Positions 17,429 through 27,412 of a stretch of 64,000 nucleotides of DNA are shown one piece after another. The DNA is from Halomonas cupida. Its GTDB lineage: Bacteria; Pseudomonadota; Gammaproteobacteria; Pseudomonadales; Halomonadaceae. Position 1 is the first letter of the stretch. Every line of letters starts with the position of its first letter. The position numbers were made by a program, and so were the translations under genes. The DNA is taken from NCBI RefSeq assembly GCF_900142755.1, contig NZ_FRCA01000001.1:184888-248887 (forward strand), given 5' to 3'. Under the pieces are notes generated by a model. The model did not search any database and was not told where the DNA came from. It was given only the letters and a program-made list of their open reading frames with translations.

Positions 17429-19072
17429 TTACTCGTCGATCCAGGCGTCGCGGAAGCCTTCGTTCACTCCCACGGCTGAATTGACAAGGTTCTTCACATT
17501 GCAGCGATAGATGGTCGGGAAACCCAGCTCCAGCAGCCAGCCCAGCGGCACGTCTTCCTGAAGGATTTCCTGAACCTCGTGGTAGAGCGCTTCGCGTTCG
17601 CTGTCGGGATGGGCGGTCGCTGCGGCATTGAACAACTCGTCGACCTTCGGGTTGGCGTAACCTTCGACGTTGTTCCACGGCGAACCTGCTGCGGTATTGG
17701 TCGACAGATAGGAACGTGAGATACCCAGGGCGGGATCGCCATACTGGTACAGGTAGGTGAAGGCGAGGTCGTAATCGCGCTCGGCCAGACGCTGGTTCCA
17801 GCCGCCGACATCGGTGGCAACGGTGCGCACATTGATGCCGACTTCCTTGAGGTTCTGTTGTACGGCTTCAGCCCAGCGTGTCCAAGTCTCGCCATAGGGC
17901 ACCGGCAACAGGGTGACTTCCGTGCCGTCGTAGCCCATCTCGTCGAGCAGCTCGCGAGCGCGATCCGGGTCGTAGTCGTAGGGTGTCAGATCCTCGTTCT
18001 GGAATCTGGCGTTGGAGCCGAAGGCGCCGAGTGGTACCTGGCCCATGCCATTCCACAGCACATCACGAGCGAACTCTCGATCCATGGCGTACATCACGGC
18101 CTGGCGGAAACGCTTGTCGGTCATCGGTCCATGGCGGTTGTTCATCCACAGCATGGCGAAGGGGCTGAAATACTCGTGTCCCTGTTCGGTGGAACAGGTG
18201 TTGTCGAGTTCGCTCAGGCGGGGAACATCGAAGTTCTCGACGGTGCCGTAGGGCAGCACGTCGACGGTGCCGTTCTCGTAGGCCACGGCGCGGGATGCAC
18301 CATCCGGGATGATGTGCCAGTTGACCCCATCCAGATAAGGCAGGTCTTCCTCGTAGTAGTCCTCATTACGCGTCAGCTTGATGACCGTGCCACGATCCCA
18401 GCTATCGAACTTGAACGGGCCGGTGCCGATGGGATGGTTGTTGGCATCGTTGTTGCGGAAGTCGGTACCTTCGTAGATGTGCTTTGGCACCATGGTGAAG
18501 GTGCCGGCCTCGAACGACAGCAGAAAAGGCCCGAATGGTTGCTTCAGGGTGAATACCACGGTGTGGTCATCGGGGGCCTCGATGCTTTCGACATGCTCGA
18601 GCACGGCGCGGGCACTGGGGTTGAGCTCGCGATGAAAGACATCGGCAGAGAACACGGCATCGGCAGCGGTGAAGGGCTCGCCATCATGCCACAACACGTT
18701 CTCGCGCAGGTGAAAGGTGTAGACCTTGCCGTCTTCACTGACGTCCCAGCTCTCGGCTAGTTGGGGAATCGGCTCCAGGTCTGTGGTGTAGCGCAGCAGT
18801 CCTTCGTAGATATTGCCGGCGACAGTCCGTGTGGGGGCGTTCTGGATCATGCCGAGGACCAGACCCGGTGGCTCGGGCTGGATTATCGTATCGATGACGC
18901 CACCGCGGCGCGGTTGCTCCTGCGTCTCTTCGGCCAGGGCGCTGATCGGTAGTGCGGTCAGAATTGTCAGCCCGAGGCCGCCAAACAGCTTGCGGAGGCC
19001 CGGTGCTGTCGGCAGCGCTGTCTCGTTGCCGCATGGAAGTTCGGAACGTGAGGGCGGAAGCGGTTCATTCAT
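17429..19072 (-). CDS. ABC transporter periplasmic substrate-binding protein, family 5 (peptide/opine type)
   Basis: A 547-residue extracellular solute-binding protein family 5 member. An unusually long n-region (about 25 residues) precedes a hydrophobic segment ending near ALPISALAEE, which may be a Tat- or Sec-type leader. Mature motifs include GNIYEGLLRYTTDLEPIPQLAESWDVS, FTAADAVFSADV and RQAVMYAMDREF. These proteins deliver peptides, nickel, opines or sugars. It is first in the minus-strand operon, with 105 bp to the OppB-type gene. The ligand is unknown, though the associated FAD oxidase and acetyltransferase suggest a catabolic substrate. Confidence 0.92.
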   Translation of the reverse strand: MNEPLPPSRSELPCGNETALPTAPGLRKLFGGLGLTILTALPISALAEETQEQPRRGGVIDTIIQPEPPGLVLGMIQNAPTRTVAGNIYEGLLRYTTDLEPIPQLAESWDVSEDGKVYTFHLRENVLWHDGEPFTAADAVFSADVFHRELNPSARAVLEHVESIEAPDDHTVVFTLKQPFGPFLLSFEAGTFTMVPKHIYEGTDFRNNDANNHPIGTGPFKFDSWDRGTVIKLTRNEDYYEEDLPYLDGVNWHIIPDGASRAVAYENGTVDVLPYGTVENFDVPRLSELDNTCSTEQGHEYFSPFAMLWMNNRHGPMTDKRFRQAVMYAMDREFARDVLWNGMGQVPLGAFGSNARFQNEDLTPYDYDPDRARELLDEMGYDGTEVTLLPVPYGETWTRWAEAVQQNLKEVGINVRTVATDVGGWNQRLAERDYDLAFTYLYQYGDPALGISRSYLSTNTAAGSPWNNVEGYANPKVDELFNAAATAHPDSEREALYHEVQEILQEDVPLGWLLELGFPTIYRCNVKNLVNSAVGVNEGFRDAWIDE

Positions 19073-19266
19073 GGAACACCTTGTCTTGCCGTGGCGGTAT
19101 CACCCGAGGTACTGAGCTCGCCTTGAGTGAAACCCGCCGGATTATTGTTGTGCAGCAGGCGGCGCTTCTGTGTGTTGTCCTGGACGGGCGGTGAGGCCCA
19201 CTGTCCGCGGCCACTACTGATGCGTCAGGGTCCAACTGTCTCTTGAAGTTAGCAGTGACTTTTCAA

Positions 19267-19284
19267 ACTGTCGACAGTCGACTG
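19267..19284. promoter_or_regulatory. Overlapping palindromes, probable GntR operator
   Basis: In the 325-bp gap between the divergent binding-protein gene and the third GntR gene are two overlapping perfect palindromes: ACTGTCGACAGT (19267-19278) and CAGTCGACTG (19275-19284). Both genes could be controlled from it. GntR regulators commonly bind short palindromes in their own divergent promoter, so autoregulation by the adjacent GntR protein is the simplest reading. Nothing else distinctive was seen in the gap. Confidence 0.5.
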
Positions 19285-19397
19285 TTATACGAGCCAGGTT
19301 TCTTCCATACTGAAGGCCATGAGCGCATGGTCAGCCGTCATGAAAGGCTGAAGGTGGCGACATCGCTGCATATCACACAGACGCAAGGTGGAAAGAC

Positions 19398-20078
19398 ATG
19401 AAGTCAACCGGTCCGATATCCGCGCCATTCCCGGTTCAGCGCAACCTGGTCGATCAGGTGGCCGACTATCTGACCGAGGCAATCCTGTCTTCCCGGTTCG
19501 TGCCCGGGGAACGTCTGTCGGAGGTGGCCCTGGCTACGGACCTTGGCATCAGCAGGGCGCCGGTGCGCGAGGCTGCACGACTGTTGGAAAGTCGTGGACT
19601 GGTGATCTCACGTCCACGGCGAGGCTTCTTTGTGCGTAGCCTGGATGCGGAAGAGCTGAGCGATGTATTCGATCTACGCATCGGCCTGGAACGCCATGCC
19701 TTCGAACGAGTACAGCAGCGCTACAGCGCGGCTATTGATGCGCGCTTGAGCGCCGCCATCGAGCACCTGTGTAGTGTGGCCGAGGGGCAACGAGAAGGGT
19801 GCCGGATAGAAGAGGACCTCGCCTTTCATCGCTTGATCTTTGAGCTGGCTGACAATACGCGCCTGCTGCGCGCCTTCGATGACCTGTCCTTTGAGCTGCG
19901 GCTGTGTATTGCCTTGATCGACAGGACTCATGACATCCCCGCCAGTATTGCGTCAGCGCACTGGTTGCTGCTGGAAGGACTGCGCAGCGGCGACCCGCAG
20001 CAATGCCGAGCGGCCGTGGATCATCACATCGGGGTGGCGCGTGACTCGGTGCTGGCGCATTTGATGGATGCCGATTAG
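19398..20078 (+). CDS. GntR-family (FCD) transcriptional regulator of the ABC operon
   Basis: A 226-residue FadR-type regulator. The winged helix is clear (ISRAPVREAARLLESRGLVISRPRRGFFVRSL, about residues 50-80), followed by a helical FCD domain with DLRIGLERHAFERV and DLAFHRLIFELADN. It is divergent from the peptide-type ABC operon and is the likely local regulator of it. There is no clear Shine-Dalgarno beyond GGTGGAAAGAC before the ATG at 19398. The ligand is not predictable. Confidence 0.9.
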   Translation: MKSTGPISAPFPVQRNLVDQVADYLTEAILSSRFVPGERLSEVALATDLGISRAPVREAARLLESRGLVISRPRRGFFVRSLDAEELSDVFDLRIGLERHAFERVQQRYSAAIDARLSAAIEHLCSVAEGQREGCRIEEDLAFHRLIFELADNTRLLRAFDDLSFELRLCIALIDRTHDIPASIASAHWLLLEGLRSGDPQQCRAAVDHHIGVARDSVLAHLMDAD

Positions 20079-20412
20079 CGATACCGGTGAGTGGCCGACT
20101 TGCTGCAGGCTGCGTGGGCCGGTTGTCGTTGACAGGTTGTTCCGGCGGTCGGTAGCCGCCATGCCGTGAACACTGGTCAGCCACTACTTGTCCGTTACTA
20201 CTGTGCGAAGGTGCTCAATATCCAGGCAAGAAGTATCATCCTGGATTGTGGTTTGGCATAGTAGCAGCATCCAGAAAAGCACCATTCCGATACGGCCGCA
20301 TGTTTGATGCCGAAAACCCGATTCCAGCACCGCTGTCGTCGGGCATATCCGGTTGTCGCATCAGGCCGAGGCGCGTGCTCCTTCAACCTCATAGGGAAGT
20401 GAGGCCAATCTC

Positions 20413-23067
20413 ATGAACCAGACTGACGCACTGCTTGATTTCCTCGGAACCGGCCCGCTGTCACAGCACGAGCGTCTGCTCAGGTTGCAGCTCGGCTCCG
20501 CGGATCTCATCCCTCATCGACTGGTGGGCAAGGAGCGCATCTCGCGGCCCTTCGCCTACACCCTCGATTGCATCTCCCAGAATGGCGATATCGAACTCAA
20601 GACGCTGATGGCGCAACCGGCCGAGCTGGCCATTCGCCAGGCCGATGGCAACTATCGTCAACTCTCCGGGCTGGTGGAGTCCGCCGCCCTGCTGGGGGAG
20701 GATGGCGGCGTCTACTATTACCAGATCACGCTGGTGCCGTGGCTGGCGATGCTCAAGCTGGGCCACGACAGCCGCATCTTCCAGGACCGCAACGTGGTCG
20801 AGATTCTCGAAGATGTCTTCGGCCGGCATGCCATCGCCATGGGGGAAAATACGGCTCGCTGGCGCTTCGATCTGCGCCGCGATTACCCGGCGCGTAGCTA
20901 TTGCGTGCAGTACCGCGAGAGCGACTTCAATTTCGTCAACCGGCTGATGGAACAAGAGGGCTTGTTCTATTACTTCGAGCACGCCGGAAATGACGGTGAT
21001 GACGAGGGCCGTCAGGGTAGCGTCGATGGCCACCGTCTGGTGATCACCGACGATGTCGAGACCTGCCTGGCGGTCGCGCCGCAGACCATTCGCTTCCATC
21101 GCCAGGATGCCACCGAGACCGAGGATTCGATCACCCAGTGGAGCGGGGTGCGTCAGCAGCAGCCCACCCGTGTCAGCTTGGCCACCTTCGATTACAAACA
21201 GCCTGGCCTCGAGAAGCGCAGCGGTCTGGAGACAGTGCGTGATCAGGGCAATCTGCCCGAGATGGAAGTCTACGACTATCCAGGTGAGTACTACTATCAC
21301 GGTCATGAACGTGGCGAGCGGCTGACCCTCAACCGCCTCGAGGCGCTGGAGTCACAGGCCAAGCGGTTCCGTGGTTCAGGTGGGGCTCGTCAGTTGCAGG
21401 TGGGCCAATGGTTTGAACTCAGCCAGCACGCCCGCCATGCCTCGGGTATCAACAGCCGGGGTGACGAAAGCGAGCGTCAGTTCCTGGTGCTGGGCCTGAA
21501 CATCCATGCCGAGAGTGCGCTGCCGGTCTCTGCCCATCTGAAGACCCTCCCCGGTAGCCTGCAACCCCAGATCGATGCGGCCTTCGAGGCCCATGGTTTG
21601 AATGACGACCGGCAGGATGACGAGGGGTATCGGGACAATTACCGGCGTGTCGGTACCGGCCACTATCTGGTGGACTTCGAGTCCCAGCGTCTCAGCCAGC
21701 CCTATCGTTCCTTCCTCGATCATCCGCGCCCGGTGATCGGCGGCCCACAGACCGCCACTGTCGTTGGCCCCGAAGGCGAGGAGATTCACACCGACTCGCT
21801 CAATCGAGTCAAGATCCAGTTCCACTGGGACCGCCAGGGCAGGCGCGACGCCAGTTCCAGTTGCTGGGTGCGTGTCTCCCAGCCCAATGCCAGCGGTCGC
21901 TGGGGTGGTGTCTTCGTACCGCGCATCGGTCAGGAGGTCATCGTCGACTTCCTCGAGGGCGATGCCGACCGGCCCCTGATCACCGGTCGCGTCTACAACG
22001 GCGACCAGACCCCCGACTGGCACAGCAACGGCCTGCTGTCGGGCTTCAAGACCAGCACCTACCGAGGCGGCAAGTTCAATGAACTGGTGTTCGACGATGC
22101 CACCGATCAGGAACGGGTCAAGCTCAACTCCGAACACAGCAAGAGTCAGCTCAACCTCGGTTACCTGATTCATCAGCAGGGCAATACCCGGGGTGCCTTC
22201 CGTGGCACCGGCTTCGAGTTGCGCACCGATGCCTATGGAGCCGTGCGTGCCAACCAGGGCCTGCTGCTGAGTAGCTGGGGCCAGATCGGCGCCAACGGCG
22301 AGCAGCTCGACATGACCCAGGCCCAGCAACAGCTCCAGAGCGCCTCGCAGCTGGCGGATAGCCTCAGCGAAAGCGCCACCGGTCACAACGCCGAACCGCT
22401 GGAAACCCGCCGCGACATCAAGCAGGCCAGCGAGGATGCCAAAGGGCGCTACGGGATCGCGGAGAGCAGCGGCCAGGTCGACTTCAACACTGCCCAAGGG
22501 GCGGCTCAAGGCGGCCGTGGCGAGGCCGCGCGGCTGGATGCCCCCTGGTTGCACGCCACCTCACCGGCGGGTATCGCCATGAGCACGCCGGAATCCACCC
22601 ATCTGGCCCAGGGCAAGTCGTTAAGTGTGACCAGCGGCGAGGACATCAACCTTGCCACCGGCAAGAGCCTGATCGCCACCCTGTCCGAGAAGCTGTCGAT
22701 GTTTGTCCAGCGGGCCGGCATCAAGCTGTTTGCCGCCCAGGGCAAGGTCGAGGTTCAGGCCCAGAGCGACAACATGGAATTGACCGCCGAGAAGGATCTC
22801 AAGATCACCGCCACCGAAGGCAAGGTTCACCTTAGCGCCGCGGACGGCATCCTGCTGGCCAGCGGCGGCGGCTACGTGCGCATCAAGGGCGGCGATATCG
22901 AGATTCACGGCCCCGGCAAGGTCGACCTCAAGGGCGCCCAGCACCAGTTTGCCGGGCCGACCAGCCTGGACGCACCGCCGGTGGAGTTGCCGGAGTTCGA
23001 GGACAAGCTCTGTGCCTTCAAGCGAGGCGAGGCTGAGCAGAGTGGTGGTGGAATCGTGGAGAGCTGA
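20413..23067 (+). CDS. vgrG: Type VI secretion system spike protein VgrG with DUF2345 C-terminal extension
   Basis: An 884-residue T6SS tip protein. The N-terminal gp27-like part (about residues 10-390) contains SRPFAYTLDCIS, YCVQYRESDFNFVNRLMEQEGLFYYFEH and DYPGEYY. The gp5-like OB domain follows, with VKIQFHWDRQGRRD and SCWVRVSQPNASGRWGGVFVPRIGQEVIVDFLEGD. The C-terminal DUF2345 beta-repeat region is from about 690 to 870 and ends in HQFAGPTSL. It trimerises at the end of the Hcp tube and carries effectors. No extra enzymatic domain is seen at its C-terminus. The gene is 2 bp from the adaptor gene, and the operon order VgrG-adaptor-effector is standard. The 334-bp upstream gap shows no clear promoter by eye. 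Confidence 0.96.
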   Translation: MNQTDALLDFLGTGPLSQHERLLRLQLGSADLIPHRLVGKERISRPFAYTLDCISQNGDIELKTLMAQPAELAIRQADGNYRQLSGLVESAALLGEDGGVYYYQITLVPWLAMLKLGHDSRIFQDRNVVEILEDVFGRHAIAMGENTARWRFDLRRDYPARSYCVQYRESDFNFVNRLMEQEGLFYYFEHAGNDGDDEGRQGSVDGHRLVITDDVETCLAVAPQTIRFHRQDATETEDSITQWSGVRQQQPTRVSLATFDYKQPGLEKRSGLETVRDQGNLPEMEVYDYPGEYYYHGHERGERLTLNRLEALESQAKRFRGSGGARQLQVGQWFELSQHARHASGINSRGDESERQFLVLGLNIHAESALPVSAHLKTLPGSLQPQIDAAFEAHGLNDDRQDDEGYRDNYRRVGTGHYLVDFESQRLSQPYRSFLDHPRPVIGGPQTATVVGPEGEEIHTDSLNRVKIQFHWDRQGRRDASSSCWVRVSQPNASGRWGGVFVPRIGQEVIVDFLEGDADRPLITGRVYNGDQTPDWHSNGLLSGFKTSTYRGGKFNELVFDDATDQERVKLNSEHSKSQLNLGYLIHQQGNTRGAFRGTGFELRTDAYGAVRANQGLLLSSWGQIGANGEQLDMTQAQQQLQSASQLADSLSESATGHNAEPLETRRDIKQASEDAKGRYGIAESSGQVDFNTAQGAAQGGRGEAARLDAPWLHATSPAGIAMSTPESTHLAQGKSLSVTSGEDINLATGKSLIATLSEKLSMFVQRAGIKLFAAQGKVEVQAQSDNMELTAEKDLKITATEGKVHLSAADGILLASGGGYVRIKGGDIEIHGPGKVDLKGAQHQFAGPTSLDAPPVELPEFEDKLCAFKRGEAEQSGGGIVES

Positions 23068-23068
23068 C

Positions 23069-23965
23069 ATGGAGAGTGCAGTATCTGCAGAGCCATTGCT
23101 GACATCGCTGAGCCGACGAGAGGGCTCGGCGCTGTATTGCTTGATCGACCCGGGTAACGCACCTGATCGAGTGTTGACCAGGGAGCAGAGGGAAGATTGT
23201 GGTGTTATCCGCAATCCCTTTTTTGATGACCCACTGGCAAAGCGCTTGTACCTCCAGCCTGTAGCGAAGGTTGACGATGACCTGCTGGCATTGGTCAAGC
23301 GTGAGCATCGTGCCTTGCCGCCCAGAAGGACTCAGCCCGTGGCATTCTGTGGCTGGATTTCAACTCGGGAAGACATTCGCACGGTGGCGGCCTACATGGA
23401 AAAGCAACTCACCGTGGTGAGTCCGCAAGGCAAGGCCTGTCTATTCCGGTTTCATGATCCGCGGGTGCTGGAGCGTCTGGAAGATATTCTAGAGCCCTGG
23501 CAGCTCTCGCGCTTGCTGGGGCCGGTCGACAGCTGGTGGTACTTCGACCACCAGAAGCGCCTGAGGGAACTATCACCCCATGGCGAACGACGTGGGCTGG
23601 GTCGCCTGAATCTGAGAGAAGCTCAATGGCAGGCCATCAAACGGATCGCTGATATCAATCATATCCTCGAGTTGTGGAACTCAATGGGCATCGAGAATGG
23701 GTATATCGCATCACCGGCGGATATTGATCAACTGATGGTCACCGCTGAAGGCTATGGTCTTCATGAATATGATGATGTCTCCCTTTTTGCTGTTCATGGT
23801 CTACTGACGGGTATCGAGTTTCATCAGCACCCAAGGATTCGGCAGCTTCTCAGGTCAATGAGTGCTGGGCGAGATTACTCGATGGTGACAGAGTGTCTGG
23901 AAGATGATGATTGGGAACGGATTGCCAGGGAATGCAGGGAGAACACTCATGTCCGACACCTATAA
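23069..23965 (+). CDS. DUF4123 T6SS effector chaperone/adaptor
   Basis: A 298-residue adaptor of the DUF4123 (Tap/TEC) type, which loads a cognate effector onto VgrG in the cytoplasm and is not itself secreted. The N-terminal domain (about residues 20-150) includes ALYCLIDPGNAPD, VAFCGWISTREDIRTVAAYMEKQL and the conserved FRFHDPRVLERLEDIL followed by LGPVDSWWYFDH. The C-terminal part is helical and less conserved. ATG 23069 is chosen because it immediately follows the VgrG stop and has GGAG shortly before it. It overlaps the effector gene by 17 bp, indicating coupled translation. Confidence 0.93.
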   Translation: MESAVSAEPLLTSLSRREGSALYCLIDPGNAPDRVLTREQREDCGVIRNPFFDDPLAKRLYLQPVAKVDDDLLALVKREHRALPPRRTQPVAFCGWISTREDIRTVAAYMEKQLTVVSPQGKACLFRFHDPRVLERLEDILEPWQLSRLLGPVDSWWYFDHQKRLRELSPHGERRGLGRLNLREAQWQAIKRIADINHILELWNSMGIENGYIASPADIDQLMVTAEGYGLHEYDDVSLFAVHGLLTGIEFHQHPRIRQLLRSMSAGRDYSMVTECLEDDDWERIARECRENTHVRHL

Positions 23966-26900
23966 GAATGCGCGCGAACAGGTAAGAGCTCAGAGAAACT
24001 CAAGGAGAGCTGGCTCGAAGTGCCCTCTCTGCGAGAGAAAGGGATTGCCGATACTTCCTGTTCGGCTGGCCGTCTGTGAACGAACGGACCTGAACAGCGC
24101 GATCCCCGAGGTTCCGCCATCACGGGTCCAGGAGTTGACCGGGGTAACGCTCGACAAGTCTCTGGTAGATGGAGAGAAGCAGTCCAGGACACTCTCCGAG
24201 AATGTGCGGAAATATTACTCGGATGCCACGGGAAGCAGTGTCACCAAGTATGTGCTTCGCCAGCTCAGACCCGGTTATCTCTATATCCTGGATGACTCTG
24301 CCACCGAGCCTTTCAACTGGTTCGCCTATGTCGTAACGCCAGATGGAATGTTCTATCAGTTCAGCATCAATGGTACTCCCCCTGCACCGGAGGAGGCACA
24401 GTTTGATTGTGGTGGTGCGCCTGAGGAAGAGAAAAGCCACAAGGCGTTGAATGCTTCTCTGGTTGCACTTCCCACGGTTGAGAATGAAGGCAAGCTCTAT
24501 TTCGCTTTCACCGAGCACCCCTGGTCTCAGGGGCACTTGAACAAAATTCGTAACACATCGCAGGTTCGAGACCAGGTCATGCAGGAAATCGACCTTAAAC
24601 AATGGCTGGACAACCAGGAGGTTCCCTACGCCTTTGGAGTGGATGATCTCTCCATGGTGGCGGAGTATAGCGATGGGGCTTCCGGAATGGAGCATGAGTT
24701 CTGGCCGACGCAGCCAGAACGCCGACTGTTCAGTCGTGAGGATATCAGCACTGCCATGGATCACCGCTTGTCGAAAGCCGATGATCGGTATCAGGGGCGG
24801 GGATTGATACTGGTGGTCAAGGACGAGCTGGGCGTCATCGAGGAACTGAACGCTTACCGACAGCAACCGCTGGAGCTCATGCAGGAGTTTCTCGGTGAGG
24901 ATGGCTCCGATAACCGACGTCAGTTGACGGTCATGCATGCCGTCGAGGCCTTCAAGGAGAACTTCAGAAACACCTATCTGGATAGCACGGCTCTTGCGGA
25001 AGATGAGACGGAATACCTGGAAAACCAGGACGCAGCCTATGATGCAGGGCTGTCCAGCATAGAGGCTCGAATCAGCGATGCGCGTGCCAATGGCGATGAG
25101 AATGCGCTGCTTCGACATCAGAGGGACAAGGAACAGTATATCGAGATATTTGGATGGCGGAACAATGCTCTCCAGAGGAATACACAGTCCCGTATGGCAC
25201 AGGCCGATAACAAGTTGGCTGATTTTTCACAAGAGATGAGTGACCACTACGACGAAGCGAGATTGTCACTTTTTCAAAATGGTACCCCGAGTGATGACTG
25301 GGGTGGCTACAACGGCCGAGTGGAAATCATCCAGCAGTTGGTGACGGCTCTGGACGAAGACTACAGCTTCTGGGTTCTGGAGCATCTCAGCACTGCCGCA
25401 AAACGTTATAGCCAGGAAGACGCGGATTATTATTATGGCCTTGGACTCAGTGGCCTTGTTGCCAGCGCGTTGTCGGGGGGCATCTATTCTTCTGCGAGTG
25501 TGTACTTGTGGTCGGAGTTGGCGAAAGACCTGGATACTGAGTCATCACCCATTGGTCGTGCTCTTTTCGGCAATATGAACAACCTGCGCAACCGTGCCCT
25601 GCAGGACTGTAATTCCTTGAGTGGCTGGGGGTATTTCGATGAAGCCAGGCTCAAGGAGTGGCGGAGCGAATTCATGTCGCTGCGCTCCAGAGTGGAAAAT
25701 GTGGCAGCCGAGACACTGGAGGAGCGTTATCAGGAAGCGGTTTCATCACTGATTGAAATATTGGGCGGGTCGTTCTCGGCACTGGCCATGGGTGAGACAG
25801 CGCTGGAGGTGATGAAGGCCACCGCGGAAGGAGATGGTGTGTCAGCAGGGGCTCGCGAGCACGGTATGACAGCGCTGCCGTCTCTTGTCCGCTATCTACA
25901 GCTGGTAACGATGGGACAGGCGGACATGTTCGAGGACAGTGCAGAACTGCCGATCATGGAGCGACTGCACTTGAAGAAGAAGGACTACTACGCATGGCTG
26001 CAGAGTCTTCCCCAGCAGATTGACACGGTTCGCCGCGGTCACCCCAGAAGCCAGGACAGTGGGGCTATGCACTACCCGGAAGGATCGGGAGGAAACTTCT
26101 CACTCGACACGCTTGATGGTGATGGCACTCTGGAGATCGTCGTACCGGTCTCGATGTCACTGGGCTTCCTGAATATCAATACCGGCACTTCTGATGGCGC
26201 GAGTCACGATGATCAAAACAAGAGCGCGGATATTGCCCGGTCAAGCCTGAAGACGGCAGGTGACGTGTTGGATGCAATGCAGGTTCACGCTGCCACGGCG
26301 AAAAGCCTTGTGACCATCAGTGCTGTCATTGCTCTCAGCCAGGAGTTCACCAAGACCGGGGAAAACAGAGACAACCTCAAGATATTTGGCGCGTTTGTCG
26401 CCTTTGTGGGAGCCGCTATGGGCCTCACCGAAGCGATAGTCAAGCGGAGAAACCAGGCGGTTGTCAGTAGCGGTGGCACGCCGTGGGGCCTCACCAGTCA
26501 TCGACGTTGGGTCATTTCTGCTAAAGCTGCCAAGTACACAGGTGTCTTTTTCTCCCTGTACGATACCGGCAACAAGCTTTCTGCTGCAGAAACCGCCAGA
26601 AAGCGAGGCGTTCCTGTTGAAATAACCGGGAATTATATACAAGCCACGTTTTCCGGCATTGGTATCGTTGCAGGCCTTGTAGCTGGTTGGCAGGGAGTAG
26701 TGCTCGGGCTAGCATTGGCTCTGCTGGCTGGATACTTTGCCAGCGCATACAAGGCCCTGGTGCCTCTAGCATGCAGTACCTGGCTGGATCGGTGCTTTCT
26801 GCGGCGGGTGCTCGATAACTCGGGAAGGGGATGGGGACAGATTGATCCTTTCGAGGACGCCAACCACGAGATGAGCTCTCTGGATATGGTCTTCAGAGGC

Positions 26901-27410
26901 GTGACGGTTGATCTGTTGTGGGGGAACACCACGATCAAGCAGGAAACCGAGCGCGACAGTGGCGAGGACGACATCGCTGTTCTCCCGCATATGCGTGCCG
27001 GAACGGGCACGTCCAGTATTGCCAGCGGCTACCCGGCTATTGCCATCCAGGAAGAACTGGCCGGTGCGGTTGAAGGAAAGAAGATCAAGATTGAAGTCAC
27101 CGTACCGGACTTGGATGAAATGGAATTAATGATTAGGCTTAGAAGTGGCGAAGATGAAATGAGCGCTGAGCTTTTTGAATATGTTTATAAAAAAGATTTG
27201 GCTGGAGAGCTTGTGCCGAGAGAAGACTCTGCGATAGTTGCGGAAAGTGTGATGGGAGAAGTTTCAAAAGGTGAAGGGTTGTATAAAATTTCTTTGGAGA
27301 AGGATTACCAAAACTCTGTGGTTTATGAGGCTGTGAGCTTGGATGTGAGTTTTAATAATGGAAGAGGTGGGGTTAATCAAAAGCGAGATACTTTCACCTT
27401 GAGGTTTTGA
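23949..27410 (+). CDS. T6SS effector, VasX/BTH_I2691-like, with MIX motif and variable C-terminal tip
   Basis: A large secreted effector of 1153 residues. The N-terminus has CPLCERKGLPILPVRLAVCE (from residue 25), the hallmark of VasX-type toxins. LRPGYLYIL at residues 106-114 fits the MIX core hRxGhhYhh. Hydrophobic segments near residues 497-521, 787-831 and 901-940 suggest membrane insertion or pore formation. A C-terminal module begins at about residue 979 (DMVFRGVTVDLLWGN) and is duplicated downstream as an orphan. After PDLDEME (about residue 1060) the last 95 residues are variable, AT-rich in codon use and beta-strand-like. ATG 23949 is chosen by position just inside the adaptor stop. 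Pore-forming activity is inferred from VasX, not shown. Confidence 0.9.
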   Translation: MSDTYKNAREQVRAQRNSRRAGSKCPLCERKGLPILPVRLAVCERTDLNSAIPEVPPSRVQELTGVTLDKSLVDGEKQSRTLSENVRKYYSDATGSSVTKYVLRQLRPGYLYILDDSATEPFNWFAYVVTPDGMFYQFSINGTPPAPEEAQFDCGGAPEEEKSHKALNASLVALPTVENEGKLYFAFTEHPWSQGHLNKIRNTSQVRDQVMQEIDLKQWLDNQEVPYAFGVDDLSMVAEYSDGASGMEHEFWPTQPERRLFSREDISTAMDHRLSKADDRYQGRGLILVVKDELGVIEELNAYRQQPLELMQEFLGEDGSDNRRQLTVMHAVEAFKENFRNTYLDSTALAEDETEYLENQDAAYDAGLSSIEARISDARANGDENALLRHQRDKEQYIEIFGWRNNALQRNTQSRMAQADNKLADFSQEMSDHYDEARLSLFQNGTPSDDWGGYNGRVEIIQQLVTALDEDYSFWVLEHLSTAAKRYSQEDADYYYGLGLSGLVASALSGGIYSSASVYLWSELAKDLDTESSPIGRALFGNMNNLRNRALQDCNSLSGWGYFDEARLKEWRSEFMSLRSRVENVAAETLEERYQEAVSSLIEILGGSFSALAMGETALEVMKATAEGDGVSAGAREHGMTALPSLVRYLQLVTMGQADMFEDSAELPIMERLHLKKKDYYAWLQSLPQQIDTVRRGHPRSQDSGAMHYPEGSGGNFSLDTLDGDGTLEIVVPVSMSLGFLNINTGTSDGASHDDQNKSADIARSSLKTAGDVLDAMQVHAATAKSLVTISAVIALSQEFTKTGENRDNLKIFGAFVAFVGAAMGLTEAIVKRRNQAVVSSGGTPWGLTSHRRWVISAKAAKYTGVFFSLYDTGNKLSAAETARKRGVPVEITGNYIQATFSGIGIVAGLVAGWQGVVLGLALALLAGYFASAYKALVPLACSTWLDRCFLRRVLDNSGRGWGQIDPFEDANHEMSSLDMVFRGVTVDLLWGNTTIKQETERDSGEDDIAVLPHMRAGTGTSSIASGYPAIAIQEELAGAVEGKKIKIEVTVPDLDEMELMIRLRSGEDEMSAELFEYVYKKDLAGELVPREDSAIVAESVMGEVSKGEGLYKISLEKDYQNSVVYEAVSLDVSFNNGRGGVNQKRDTFTLRF
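26880..27125 (+). repeat. Hinge repeat A (effector copy)
   Basis: This 246-bp stretch inside the effector gene, encoding DMVFRG to PDLDEME, is nearly identical to 28481-28726. Divergence starts abruptly at both ends. It marks the junction where the constant effector body meets the variable tip. Confidence 0.9.
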
Positions 27411-27412
27411 AT

